This document shows positions 1-8,312 of a DNA stretch of 64,000 nt, piece by piece (position 1 is the first letter of the stretch; each line of letters starts with the position of its first letter). The translations under genes and the position numbers were made by a program. The stretch is from NCBI RefSeq assembly GCF_046569695.1, contig NZ_JBKHUI010000016.1, positions 70,418 through 134,417 on the forward strand. Direction: 5' to 3'. The stretch is from Kluyvera sp046569695. Lineage in GTDB: Bacteria > Pseudomonadota > Gammaproteobacteria > Enterobacterales > Enterobacteriaceae. The notes beneath the pieces are model-generated. The model searched no databases and was not told where the DNA came from. It saw nothing but the letters and a program-made list of their open reading frames with translations.

Positions 1-113
1 TTAGGGGCATTTACGCCGATGCGCACCTGGTTACCCTTCACCCCTAAAACTGTCACAGTGACCTCATCTCCAATCATGAGGGTCTCACCAACTCGACGAG
101 TCAGAATCAGCAT
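1..113 (-). CDS. csrA: CsrA, carbon storage regulator (partial, C-terminus outside window)
   Basis: The complement reads [18 protein letters not shown] and continues to VRIGVNAP at the window edge, so about 37 of the usual 61 residues are present. This is the unmistakable N-terminus of CsrA, the small homodimeric RNA-binding protein that blocks or stabilises mRNAs by binding GGA motifs. An AAGGAG ribosome site sits just before the ATG at 111-113. The gene continues to the left of the window. The csrA-alaS-recX-recA order is that of E. coli. Confidence 0.97.
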
Positions 114-306
114 TCTTTGCTCCTTGAAAGATTAAAAGAGTCGGGTCTCTCTGTATCCCGGCATTCTCCATCATATAACGCCAAAAGGTCAGCAATGACA
201 AACACCTTCGTGTAAGCGGTCACGGCATCACACTCTGTTAAATGTAAGTTTAGCCGATCTACATGACTTCAACCTGACTTTATCGTTATCAGTACCGCAT
301 ATGCAA

Positions 307-335
307 GGTGCCTTAACATTTAACGTTAAGGCACC
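307..335 (-). terminator. Inverted repeat after alaS
   Basis: Perfect 11-bp arms (307-317 and 325-335) flank a 7-nt loop, 18 bp past the alaS stop codon. The T-tract on the minus strand is weak, so this is only a probable terminator. Confidence 0.55.
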
Positions 336-353
336 CGCATGCGTTTATTGTTA

Positions 354-2981
354 TTACAGTTTAGCGCTGACCCAGCCTTTCACACTGGACAGTGCAGCAG
401 GGAGCGCAGCCGCGTCGGTACCACCAGCTTGCGCCATATCCGGACGACCGCCCCCTTTGCCGCCCACCTGCTGAGCGACCATGCCAACCAGCTCCCCTGC
501 TTTCACACGGTCGGTCACATCCTTAGACACGCCTGCAATCAGAGAAACCTTACCTTCTGCTACTGTCGCCAGTACGATAACCGCAGAACCCAGCTGGTTC
601 TTCAGATCGTCGACCATAGTACGCAGCATCTTCGGCTCAACGCCGGCGAGCTCGCTCACCAGCAGGTTAACGCCGTTAATAGTCTCAGCTTTGCTGGAAA
701 GGTTTGCGCTTTCCTGTGCTGCGGCCTGCTCTTTCAGCTGCTGCAGCTCTTTTTCCAGCTGACGCGTACGTTCAATAACGGTACGCACTTTTTCGGTGAC
801 GTTGTGGCTATCACCTTTCAGCAGCTGCGCAATATCGCTCAGGCGATCGCTTTCAGCGTGCAGCGTGGCAATTGCACCTTCACCCGTTACGGCTTCGATA
901 CGACGAACACCTGCCGCGGTGCCGGATTCAGACACAATGCGGAACAGACCGATATCGCCGGTACGAGAAGCGTGGGTACCGCCGCACAGCTCGGTAGAGA
1001 AGTCGCCCATGCTCAGAACGCGAACGTGGTCGTCATATTTCTCACCGAACAGCGCCATCGCGCCCTTCGCTTTCGCCGCTTCGAGATCCATGATGTTGGT
1101 TTCGATTGGCAGGTTGCGACGAATCTGGGCGTTGACCAGATCTTCAACCGCACGAATCTCTTCCGGCTTCATGGCTTCGAAATGAGAGAAGTCGAAACGC
1201 AGAACCTTGTCATTCACCAGCGAGCCTTTCTGCGCAACGTGCGTGCCCAGAACCTGGCGCAGCGCGGCGTGCATCAGGTGCGTTGCAGAGTGGTTCAGAC
1301 GGATGCGTGCACGGCGTGCCACATCTACGTCAGCCTGCACGCCATCGCCCACTTTCAGCGCGCCGGTAGCCAGCTTGCCAAGGTGACCAATTGCCTGGCC
1401 GTATTTCTGGGTGTCGCTGACCGCAAAGCTAAAGCCTGCGCCTTTCAGTTCGCCCTTATCGCCAACCTGACCGCCGGATTCTGCATAGAACGGAGTCTGG
1501 TCAAGCACCACAACCGCTTCCTGACCGGCAGCAATAGCGTCTACCGCTTTGCCGTCAACGAATAGCGCAGTCACTTTGCCGTTCAGTTCCAGGTGGTCAT
1601 AGCCTTTAAATTCTGAAGCTCCATCAACGCGAATCATCGCGTTGTAGTCCGCGCCAAAACCGCTGGACTCACGCGCACGGCGGCGCTGCTCTTCCATCGC
1701 GGCTTCGAAGCCAGCTTCGTCAACCTTGATGTTGCGCTCACGGCAAACGTCCGCCGTCAGGTCAACCGGGAAGCCGTAGGTGTCGTACAGACGGAAAGCG
1801 GTTTCGCCGTCCAGCGTGTCGCCAGTCAGTTTTGCCAGCTCTTCGTCGAGCAGCGCCAGACCGCGCTCCAGGGTACGAGCAAACTGCTCTTCTTCGGTTT
1901 TCAGTACCTGCTCGACCTGCGCCTGCTGACGTTTCAGCTCTTCGCCTGCGGAACCCATCACGTCTACCAGCGGGCCAACCAGCTTGTAGAAGAAGGTGTC
2001 TTTCGCACCCAGCATGTTGCCATGACGCACTGCGCGACGAATGATGCGACGCAGCACGTAGCCGCGGCTTTCGTTAGACGGCATCACGCCATCGGCAATC
2101 AGGAACGCACAAGAACGAATGTGGTCCGCGATAACGCGCAGAGACTTGTTGCTCAGATCGGTAGCACCGGTCGCTTTCGCCACCGCGTCGATCAGTTTAC
2201 GGAACAGGTCGATGTCATAGTTGGAGTTCACGTGCTGCAGAACAGCGGTGATACGCTCCAGACCCATACCGGTGTCCACGGACGGCTTCGGCAGCGGTTC
2301 CATGGTGCCGTCAGCCTGACGGTTGAACTGCATGAAGACGATGTTCCAGATCTCAATGTAACGGTCGCCGTCTTCTTCTGCGGAACCAGGAGGGCCACCC
2401 CAGATGTGGTCGCCGTGGTCATAGAAGATTTCGGTGCACGGGCCGCAAGGACCGGTGTCGCCCATCTGCCAGAAGTTATCCGATGCGTACGGCGCACCTT
2501 TGTTGTCGCCGATACGGATGATGCGCTCACGCGGGATACCCACTTCTTTTTCCCAGATTTCGTAAGCTTCGTCATCGGTTTCATAGACGGTGACCCACAG
2601 ACGCTCTTTCGGCAGGGCGAACCAGTTTTCACCGGTCAGCAGTTCCCACGCGTATTGAATAGCGTCGTGCTTGAAGTAGTCGCCGAAGCTGAAGTTACCC
2701 AGCATTTCGAAGAAGGTGTGGTGACGTGCGGTGTAACCGACGTTTTCCAGGTCATTGTGTTTACCGCCCGCACGCACGCAACGCTGCGCGGTGGTCGCGC
2801 GAGAATAATTACGCTTGTCGAGACCGAGGAACACATCTTTGAACTGGTTCATCCCGGCATTGGTAAACAGCAAAGTAGGGTCGTTATTCGGCACCAGAGA
2901 GCTGCTGGCAACTATCTGGTGGCCTTTACTATGGAAAAAGTCGAGAAACGCCTGACGGATCTCAGCGGTGCTCTTGCTCAT
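354..2981 (-). CDS. alaS: Alanyl-tRNA synthetase
   Basis: This 875-aa class II synthetase charges tRNA-Ala in the cytosol; E. coli AlaS is 876 aa. The N-terminus reads MSKSTAEIRQAFLDFF, followed by the aminoacylation core. The editing domain has the zinc-binding HSATHLMHAALRQ (HxxxH) motif and a later CGGTHASRTG motif. The C-terminal region is the glycine-rich C-Ala domain (QQVGGKGGGRPDMAQAGG). An AGGA ribosome site precedes the ATG. The long open frames antisense to it are shadows of its codon bias. Confidence 0.99.
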   Translation of the reverse strand: MSKSTAEIRQAFLDFFHSKGHQIVASSSLVPNNDPTLLFTNAGMNQFKDVFLGLDKRNYSRATTAQRCVRAGGKHNDLENVGYTARHHTFFEMLGNFSFGDYFKHDAIQYAWELLTGENWFALPKERLWVTVYETDDEAYEIWEKEVGIPRERIIRIGDNKGAPYASDNFWQMGDTGPCGPCTEIFYDHGDHIWGGPPGSAEEDGDRYIEIWNIVFMQFNRQADGTMEPLPKPSVDTGMGLERITAVLQHVNSNYDIDLFRKLIDAVAKATGATDLSNKSLRVIADHIRSCAFLIADGVMPSNESRGYVLRRIIRRAVRHGNMLGAKDTFFYKLVGPLVDVMGSAGEELKRQQAQVEQVLKTEEEQFARTLERGLALLDEELAKLTGDTLDGETAFRLYDTYGFPVDLTADVCRERNIKVDEAGFEAAMEEQRRRARESSGFGADYNAMIRVDGASEFKGYDHLELNGKVTALFVDGKAVDAIAAGQEAVVVLDQTPFYAESGGQVGDKGELKGAGFSFAVSDTQKYGQAIGHLGKLATGALKVGDGVQADVDVARRARIRLNHSATHLMHAALRQVLGTHVAQKGSLVNDKVLRFDFSHFEAMKPEEIRAVEDLVNAQIRRNLPIETNIMDLEAAKAKGAMALFGEKYDDHVRVLSMGDFSTELCGGTHASRTGDIGLFRIVSESGTAAGVRRIEAVTGEGAIATLHAESDRLSDIAQLLKGDSHNVTEKVRTVIERTRQLEKELQQLKEQAAAQESANLSSKAETINGVNLLVSELAGVEPKMLRTMVDDLKNQLGSAVIVLATVAEGKVSLIAGVSKDVTDRVKAGELVGMVAQQVGGKGGGRPDMAQAGGTDAAALPAALSSVKGWVSAKL

Positions 2982-3232
2982 AATTATCCTGACATCAAGC
3001 TACACTTCATCCTTCAAACCGCCGAGGCAACGGCTGTTTTCGCTCCCAATCACGCACTGAAGTACGAGTCTGAGGCCTTTCTTGCCCATCGCTCTGATGC
3101 GGCTTGAATGATTTTGTGTATTAAGGAATATTCGTCACCGACGCGGATTGCTTTAAAAACAACCCGCCTCCGGACGGAAAAAGTGGGAATAAGATAAGTT
3201 TTCTTTACTGGGAAGTAAAATCCCCAGTGCGG
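2982..3232. other. Intergenic region between alaS and recX (251 bp)
   Basis: This gap should carry the alaS promoter on the minus strand. The alaS ribosome site is just upstream of 2981. A short 6-bp inverted repeat (3207-3212 / 3223-3228) lies just past the recX stop but lacks a T-run on the recX strand. I see no other gene here. Confidence 0.4.
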
Positions 3233-3733
3233 TCAATCAGCAAAATTTCGCCATATTTCCTGGATATCTTCCATCAGGTAGCCGCGATAGAGCAAAAATC
3301 GCTGGATTTTGACCTTTTCGGCAAAGGCGGTCGGCAGCGGTTCACCGTATTTTCTCACCGCCTGGTCGCGCGCGAGTTCTGCCCAGTCAATGTCGCATTC
3401 GCGCATAGCCTGCTCGATGGCTTCACGCGCAATCCCCTTCTGCCCTAGCTCCTGACGAATGCGCGCCGGGCCATATCCTTTGCGGCTACGCCCGGCCATA
3501 AACTGCTGTACGAAACGACTATCGTCGAGGTAGCGGTTTTCAAAACACCAGGCCACCACCTTTTCGACCTCTTCCGGCGGGGCGTCGATAGGTTCTGGGC
3601 CATTTTTCCCCATCACCGGGGCGGTGAGCTTACGCCGCAGCTCCTGTTCACTGTGGTCGCGCATCGCCAGAATGCGAATGGCGCGATCCAGCAGACGGGC
3701 ATAGGCGGAACGGCGTGGTGAGTTTTCGGTCAT
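3233..3733 (-). CDS. recX: RecX, regulator of RecA
   Basis: A 166-aa, all-helical, highly charged protein of the RecX family (MTENSPRRSAYARLLDRAIR, later HSEQELRRKL and GRSRKGYGPARIRQEL), the usual size for enterobacteria. RecX caps RecA filaments and limits strand exchange. It lies 152 bp downstream of recA on the same strand, behind a hairpin terminator, so it is probably made by read-through from the SOS-controlled recA promoter. The gap is wider than in E. coli because a REP-like sequence occupies it. Confidence 0.97.
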   Translation of the reverse strand: MTENSPRRSAYARLLDRAIRILAMRDHSEQELRRKLTAPVMGKNGPEPIDAPPEEVEKVVAWCFENRYLDDSRFVQQFMAGRSRKGYGPARIRQELGQKGIAREAIEQAMRECDIDWAELARDQAVRKYGEPLPTAFAEKVKIQRFLLYRGYLMEDIQEIWRNFAD

Positions 3734-3761
3734 GATTTTTTACCGTCGTGATAAATGCAAA

Positions 3762-3783
3762 AAGGGCTGCATAAGCAGCCCTT
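3762..3783 (-). terminator. recA attenuating terminator
   Basis: Arms AAGGGCTGC (3762-3770) and GCAGCCCTT (3775-3783) form a perfect 9-bp stem with an ATAA loop. A T5 run follows on the minus strand. It lies between recA and recX, where E. coli has a partly read-through terminator. Confidence 0.85.
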
Positions 3784-3800
3784 CAAATGTGCACATTCAA

Positions 3801-3881
3801 GTAGCCCGGACAAGGCGCGATAGCACCGACTCCGGAGGACTCTGAGCGCATTCCCGGCGTCGTTTCACTCGGCCGGGCTAC
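3801..3881. repeat. REP-like palindromic unit between recA and recX
   Basis: It begins GTAGCCCGG and ends CCGGGCTAC, so the outer arms are inverted copies. The same CCGGGCTAC terminus occurs in units at 19150-19179 and 50602-50631. Confidence 0.7.
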
Positions 3882-3885
3882 ATAA

Positions 3886-4944
3886 TTAGAAGTCTTCGTT
3901 GGTTTCTTCAACGCTGTTGTTGTCAACGGCGAAGTCCGGCGTAGAGTCCTGGTTGTTGAGCAGCAGTTCACGCACCTTCTTCTCAATTTCTTTCGCTGCA
4001 GCCGGGTTTTCTTTCAGCCAGGAGATAGCGTTCGCTTTACCCTGACCAATTTTGTCGCCGTTGTAGCTGTACCAGGCACCCGCTTTTTCAATCAGCTTCT
4101 CTTTCACGCCGAGGTCGACCAATTCGCCGAAGAAGTTGATGCCTTCGCCGTAGAGGATCTGGAATTCAGCCTGTTTAAACGGTGCAGCAATTTTGTTCTT
4201 CACAACCTTCACGCGGGTTTCGCTGCCCACCACGTTGTCACCCTCTTTCACCGCGCCGATACGACGGATATCAAGACGTACGGAAGCGTAGAACTTCAGC
4301 GCGTTACCACCGGTAGTGGTTTCTGGGTTACCAAACATCACGCCGATTTTCATACGGATCTGGTTGATGAAGATCAGCAGCGTGTTGGACTGCTTCAGGT
4401 TACCGGCCAGCTTACGCATCGCCTGGCTCATCATACGTGCCGCGAGGCCCATGTGAGAGTCGCCGATTTCGCCTTCGATTTCCGCTTTCGGCGTCAGTGC
4501 CGCGACGGAGTCGACAACGATAACGTCTACAGCACCGGAACGCGCCAGCGCGTCACAGATTTCCAAAGCCTGTTCACCGGTGTCCGGCTGAGAACACAGC
4601 AGGTTGTCGATATCAACGCCCAGCTTGCGAGCATAAACCGGGTCCAGCGCGTGTTCAGCATCGATAAACGCACAGGTTTTGCCTTCACGCTGCGCTGCGG
4701 CGATAACCTGCAGCGTCAGGGTTGTTTTACCGGAGGATTCTGGCCCGTAGATTTCGACGATACGACCCATTGGCAGGCCGCCTGCGCCCAGCGCGATATC
4801 CAGTGAAAGCGAACCGGTAGAGATAGTTTCCACGTCCATGGAGCGGTCTTCACCCAGACGCATGATGGAGCCTTTACCGAATTGCTTTTCGATCTGGCCC
4901 AGCGCTGCAGCCAACGCTTTCTGTTTGTTTTCGTCGATAGCCAT
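3886..4944 (-). CDS. recA: RecA recombinase
   Basis: This 352-aa protein forms ATP-dependent filaments on single-stranded DNA, drives strand exchange, and stimulates LexA self-cleavage. The start MAIDENKQKALAAALGQ is chosen over an upstream in-frame extension because a GGAG site precedes it and it matches E. coli RecA. The Walker A motif GPESSGKTT is near residues 66-74. The C-terminal tail is acidic (NNSVEETNEDF). A near-perfect LexA box lies about 60 bp upstream. Confidence 0.99.
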   Translation of the reverse strand: MAIDENKQKALAAALGQIEKQFGKGSIMRLGEDRSMDVETISTGSLSLDIALGAGGLPMGRIVEIYGPESSGKTTLTLQVIAAAQREGKTCAFIDAEHALDPVYARKLGVDIDNLLCSQPDTGEQALEICDALARSGAVDVIVVDSVAALTPKAEIEGEIGDSHMGLAARMMSQAMRKLAGNLKQSNTLLIFINQIRMKIGVMFGNPETTTGGNALKFYASVRLDIRRIGAVKEGDNVVGSETRVKVVKNKIAAPFKQAEFQILYGEGINFFGELVDLGVKEKLIEKAGAWYSYNGDKIGQGKANAISWLKENPAAAKEIEKKVRELLLNNQDSTPDFAVDNNSVEETNEDF

Positions 4945-5004
4945 TATTACTCCTGTCATACCGGGTGTTACCGGATAGTGAATTCTGTTCTGTTGAGGCA
5001 ATTA

Positions 5005-5024
5005 TACTGTATGGTCATACAGTA
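5005..5024 (-). promoter_or_regulatory. SOS (LexA) box of recA
   Basis: TACTGTATGGTCATACAGTA fits the CTGT-N8-ACAG consensus and differs from the E. coli recA box in two central bases. It directly abuts the pncC stop codon (5025-5027), so the whole recA promoter lies in the 80-bp pncC-recA gap. Confidence 0.96.
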
Positions 5025-5522
5025 TCAAGTATTTTGTAGAAATTGTTGCCAGAGGAGATTGAGCGCATAAGCGGTCGCCTGTCGACGCACCGATTCACGG
5101 TCGCCGTCGAAGCATTCACGCTGGGTAACGCCTTGCCCGGTGGCACTTGCTACACCGAACCAGACCGTGCCAACCGGCTTTTCCGCGCTGCCACCGTCCG
5201 GCCCGGCAATGCCGCTGACCGAGACCGCAAAGTCGGCCCGTGCCGCGCGCAGTGCGCCAATCGCCATCTCAACCACCACTGGTTCGCTCACCGCGCCATG
5301 CTGCTCAAGCGTCACTTCGCGCACGCCGATCATCTGCGATTTTGCCTCGTTGCTGTAGGTCACAAACCCACGCTCAAACCAGGCAGAGCTGCCGGCAATA
5401 TCGGTAATCGTCTTGGCTATCCAGCCGCCGGTGCAGGACTCTGCGGTGGTCATCGTCGCCCCACGCGCTTTCAGCGCCAGGCCAACCTTTTCACTCAGCT
5501 GCATTAATTCTGAATCTGTCAT
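5025..5522 (-). CDS. pncC: Nicotinamide-nucleotide amidase PncC (YgaD)
   Basis: A 165-aa protein of the CinA C-terminal family that deamidates nicotinamide mononucleotide to nicotinate mononucleotide in NAD recycling. The family signatures TTAESCTGGW, ERGFVTYSNEAK and GIAGPDGGS are all present. Two adjacent ATG codons exist (5525 and 5522). The second is preferred because its spacing from the GGAG site is about 5 nt rather than 2 nt, and it gives the E. coli length. The gene is just upstream of recA, as in E. coli. Confidence 0.96.
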   Translation of the reverse strand: MTDSELMQLSEKVGLALKARGATMTTAESCTGGWIAKTITDIAGSSAWFERGFVTYSNEAKSQMIGVREVTLEQHGAVSEPVVVEMAIGALRAARADFAVSVSGIAGPDGGSAEKPVGTVWFGVASATGQGVTQRECFDGDRESVRRQATAYALNLLWQQFLQNT

Positions 5523-5626
5523 CATCGCTCCGCTTCAGCCCGATAAAGAGGCCATCAAAGATAGCACTTTCAGAACAGATGTGGGGACGGGATGGCGATT
5601 TTACGAGGGGGATTCCGAAATTGAAC

Positions 5627-5645
5627 GCCCCGGCAGACCCGGGGC
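5627..5645 (-). terminator. GC-rich hairpin at the end of the metal ABC operon
   Basis: Perfect 7-bp arms GCCCCGG / CCGGGGC lie 16 bp past the stop of the solute-binding protein gene. Only a short TTC...ATTTC follows, so termination may be imperfect. Confidence 0.5.
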
Positions 5646-5660
5646 GAGGAAGTGCCAGAT

Positions 5661-6539
5661 TTAGCGCATGCTGGCCGCGATAAGCTCCACGTTATGACGC
5701 AGCATTTTAACGTAGCTGTCCGCCACGCCGCCCGGTTTCGACAGCGCTTCCGGATACAGTTCGCCGCCCGGTTGCGAGCCGGTAGCCGCAGCAATCTGCT
5801 TCACCAGGCGCGGGTCGAGCTGGTTTTCCATAAACCAGGTGTGTACACCGTCAGCCTTAATTTGCTTAATCAACGCCGCCACCTGCGCCGCGCTGGCCTC
5901 GCTCTCAGAAGAGAGCCCCTGCGGAGCCAGGAAGGTGACGCCGTAGGCACGAGAGAAGTAGCCGAACGCATCGTGGCTGGTCAGCACTTTACGCTTCGCC
6001 TGCGGAATGGCGCTGAACTGCTGCTTCGTCCAGCTATGAATATCGTTAAGCTCGCCAATGTAGCGTTTACCGGAAGCATTGAGCGCCGCGCTATCTTCCG
6101 GGTCAGCCTTCACCAGGCCGGTCAGGATATTCTGCGCGTACAGTGCGCCGTTCGCCGCGCTGTTCCAGGCGTGCGGGTCGGTCACCGTTTTGCCCTCTTC
6201 ATCCAGCGTGTGGGTTTTTACCCCCGTTGAAGCGACCACTAATTCACCTTTAAAGCCTGAGGCTTTAATCAGACGATCCATCCACCCTTCCAGCCCCAGG
6301 CCGTTAACCACCACCACGTCCGCTTTGCTGAGCAGCGCGCTATCTTTCGGCGATGGCTCGAAGGTATGCGGGTCGCCGTCCGGGCCGACCAGCGTCTCGA
6401 CGTGAACGTGCTCGCCGCCCACCTGCTTCACCATGTCGCCCAGCACCGAAAAGCTGCTGACCACGTTGAGCGTTTTTGCCATCGCCCCTTGCGCCGCCAG
6501 CCCTAACGCCAGCGCCATAATCACCCCAATACGTTTCAT
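5661..6539 (-). CDS. Periplasmic zinc-type metal-binding protein of ABC transporter
   Basis: A 292-aa cluster A-I solute-binding protein (ZnuA/TroA superfamily). The signal peptide MKRIGVIMALALGLAAQG ends near AMA-K (residue 22). The predicted metal ligands are all visible: His58 (DPHTFEPSP), His123 (DPHAW), His189 (SHDAFGYF) and Asp274 (ADSYVKML). A third His, where manganese-type proteins have Glu, argues for zinc. It lacks the long His-rich loop of E. coli ZnuA. The upstream in-frame extension lies inside the permease gene and is rejected. It is the last gene of a permease/ATPase operon preceded by a Zur-like box. Confidence 0.9.
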   Translation of the reverse strand: MKRIGVIMALALGLAAQGAMAKTLNVVSSFSVLGDMVKQVGGEHVHVETLVGPDGDPHTFEPSPKDSALLSKADVVVVNGLGLEGWMDRLIKASGFKGELVVASTGVKTHTLDEEGKTVTDPHAWNSAANGALYAQNILTGLVKADPEDSAALNASGKRYIGELNDIHSWTKQQFSAIPQAKRKVLTSHDAFGYFSRAYGVTFLAPQGLSSESEASAAQVAALIKQIKADGVHTWFMENQLDPRLVKQIAAATGSQPGGELYPEALSKPGGVADSYVKMLRHNVELIAASMR

Positions 6540-6556
6540 TATGTCCCCTTTCCTCT

Positions 6557-7411
6557 TCATTTTAACCAGCTCACGGTCAGCCGGCTTCGCTTGCCAAACA
6601 ACACAGAAATCAAAAAGATGCCGCTCGCGGTCAGTACAATCGACGGCCCGGCGGGCAGATTCGCGGCCCACGACAGGCTAAGCCCCATCCAGGCGCATAC
6701 GCCGCCTATCAGCGCCGCCAGCAGCAGAATTGACGGTAAGGTTTTCGCCCAGCAGCGCGCCGCCACGGCAGGCAGCATCATGACCCCCACCGCCATCAGC
6801 GTGCCCAGCACCTGAAAACCAGCCACCAGGTTGAGCACCAACAGCGCCAGAAACAGCCCGTGCAGCAACACGGGCAGCCAGCGCGCATTCACCTGCAGCC
6901 AACTGCTATCAAAGGCTTCGATCACCAGCCCCCGGTAGAAGAGCGCAATGCAGAGCAGCGTCAGGCTGGCAACGCCCGCCACAAACAGCGCGGCATCGTT
7001 ATCTACCGCCAGAATTGAGCCAAAAAGCAGGTGCAAGAGGTCAACGTTGGAGCCGCGCAGCGAGACCAGCGTGACCCCGAGCGCCAGCGAGCCTAAGTAG
7101 AATCCCGCGAAGCTAGCGTCCTCTTTCAGCGGCGTGCGTCGGCTAACCCAACCGGCTACCAGCGCCACCGTAATACCGGCAATAAAGCCGCCTACGGTCA
7201 TCGCCAGCAGCGACATGCCGTTGACCAGATAGCCCACCGCCACGCCGGGAAGAATGGCGTGCGACAGCGCATCGCCCATCAAGCTCATCCGTCGCAGCAG
7301 TAAAAAGACGCCGAGGATCGTGGTGCTAAGCGACAGCGCAAGGCACACCACCAGCGCCCGGCGCATAAAGCCAAACTCAATGAAGGGTTGGAAGAAGGTA
7401 TGCCAGATCAT
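6557..7411 (-). CDS. Metal ABC transporter permease (ABC-3 family)
   Basis: A 284-aa inner-membrane protein with about eight hydrophobic helices. It carries the ABC-3 family signature SLMGDALSHAILPGVAVGYL near residue 43 and AVGVMMLPAVAARCWA near residue 205. The ATG overlaps the ATPase stop by 4 nt (ATGA), and the binding-protein gene follows after 17 bp, so all are co-transcribed. Homologues import Zn2+, Mn2+ or Fe2+. Zinc is inferred from the binding-protein ligands and the Zur-like site. Confidence 0.92.
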   Translation of the reverse strand: MIWHTFFQPFIEFGFMRRALVVCLALSLSTTILGVFLLLRRMSLMGDALSHAILPGVAVGYLVNGMSLLAMTVGGFIAGITVALVAGWVSRRTPLKEDASFAGFYLGSLALGVTLVSLRGSNVDLLHLLFGSILAVDNDAALFVAGVASLTLLCIALFYRGLVIEAFDSSWLQVNARWLPVLLHGLFLALLVLNLVAGFQVLGTLMAVGVMMLPAVAARCWAKTLPSILLLAALIGGVCAWMGLSLSWAANLPAGPSIVLTASGIFLISVLFGKRSRLTVSWLK

Positions 7412-8085
7412 GCGAGCCTCGCGGATTTAAACGCCGGAAGCACGTCTCGGGTATGTCCCCAGCAGGCGTTCTGTGGTGCCAGCAACAGCGTTTCCGGGAA
7501 GTACTCCGCCACACGTTGATTGTCATGCAGCACCGCCAGCACGGTCTGCCCCTGCTGATGCATCTCCTGAATCACCCCCATCAGGTCATGACTGGTGGCT
7601 TCATCAATGCCGGTAAAAGGTTCATCGAGCATCACCAGCGGCGCACGCTGTACCAACACGCGGGCAAAGAGCATGCGCTGGAACTGTCCGCCGGACAGCG
7701 CGTCAATCGGCGTTTTCGCCATGCTTTCCAGGCCCACACGCGCCAGCGAGGCGTTGATGCGCTGGCGCATATCGCTACGCAGGCCACGCAGCAACGAAAT
7801 TCGCGGCCACGCCCCCTGACTCACCACGTCCAGCACGGTTAGTGGAAACTGCGACTCCAGCGCATGGCGCTGGGCCAGCCAGCCGATCACCGGGCGTGAA
7901 GGCGCCCAGCGAATAACACCGCTTACCGGGGGAATAAATCCCGCCAGCGTTTTCAGTAAAGTGGATTTTCCGCAGCCGTTCAGGCCGACAATCGCCGTCA
8001 TGCTGCCTTTGTGAATTACGCCGCTCAGCGATGGCGTAATCGCCACGCCTTCATAGCCTGCCACCAGGTTGTCCAGTTCAATCAT
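7408..8085 (-). CDS. Metal ABC transporter ATP-binding protein
   Basis: A 225-aa cytoplasmic ATPase. Walker A GLNGCGKST is at residues 34-42, the signature motif is LSGGQFQRM, Walker B is PLVMLDEPFTGID, and the switch His is in AVLHDNQRV. The start MIELDNLVAGYEG is chosen because its ATG overlaps the TGA of the small upstream ORF (ATGA) and it gives the normal family N-terminus. There is no convincing ribosome site of its own, which suggests translational coupling to that small ORF. Confidence 0.93.
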   Translation of the reverse strand: MIELDNLVAGYEGVAITPSLSGVIHKGSMTAIVGLNGCGKSTLLKTLAGFIPPVSGVIRWAPSRPVIGWLAQRHALESQFPLTVLDVVSQGAWPRISLLRGLRSDMRQRINASLARVGLESMAKTPIDALSGGQFQRMLFARVLVQRAPLVMLDEPFTGIDEATSHDLMGVIQEMHQQGQTVLAVLHDNQRVAEYFPETLLLAPQNACWGHTRDVLPAFKSARLA

Positions 8086-8189
8086 GGCAGCGACACCGCC
8101 CACCAGACCATCAGCCACAGCACGCTCAATAGCGCGCAGGCCAGCAAAACCCGCGTAACGCTGCTGGCCATAAAAACAGGAGTAAACAT
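8082..8189 (-). CDS. Small membrane peptide ORF (35 aa) leading the zinc ABC operon
   Basis: A 35-residue ORF with a Met-Phe-Thr-Pro start, a short polar segment containing Arg13, then a hydrophobic helix (residues 14-33, ending VLWLMVWWAVSLP). A good ribosome site (TGAGG, 6 nt before the ATG) precedes it. Its TGA overlaps the ATPase ATG. I do not recognise the family. It could be a small transporter subunit, a membrane anchor, or simply a translated leader that delivers ribosomes to the ATPase gene. A longer upstream start (8276) would run through the Zur-like box and is unlikely. Confidence 0.55.
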   Translation of the reverse strand: MFTPVFMASSVTRVLLACALLSVLWLMVWWAVSLP

Positions 8190-8207
8190 CTTTGCCTCAT
8201 CATTAAA

Positions 8208-8222
8208 TGTTATAACGTAACA
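8208..8222 (-). promoter_or_regulatory. Zur-like operator
   Basis: TGTTATAACGTAACA matches the enterobacterial Zur core TGTTATA-N-TATAACA with two mismatches. It is 18 bp upstream of the small ORF that begins the ABC operon, a typical repressor position. The inferred regulation is zinc-starvation induction. Confidence 0.75.
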
Positions 8223-8279
8223 ATATTGGATTGGCAGTAAGATGTAAACGGCATGAAATGATGCGAAATGTAACAAGCC

Positions 8280-8297
8280 CCCCTCTGAACCGAGGGG
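8280..8297 (-). terminator. mltB downstream hairpin
   Basis: Arms CCCCTC / GAGGGG around a 6-nt loop lie 15 bp past the mltB stop. The sequence that follows on the minus strand has few T residues, so strength is uncertain. Confidence 0.45.
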
Positions 8298-8312
8298 AGC
8301 CAGAAGAAAGGA

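Noticed and set aside
339..1565. 408-codon open frame antisense to alaS
   Set aside because: It is a shadow of alaS codon usage, has no family resemblance, and alaS is full length.
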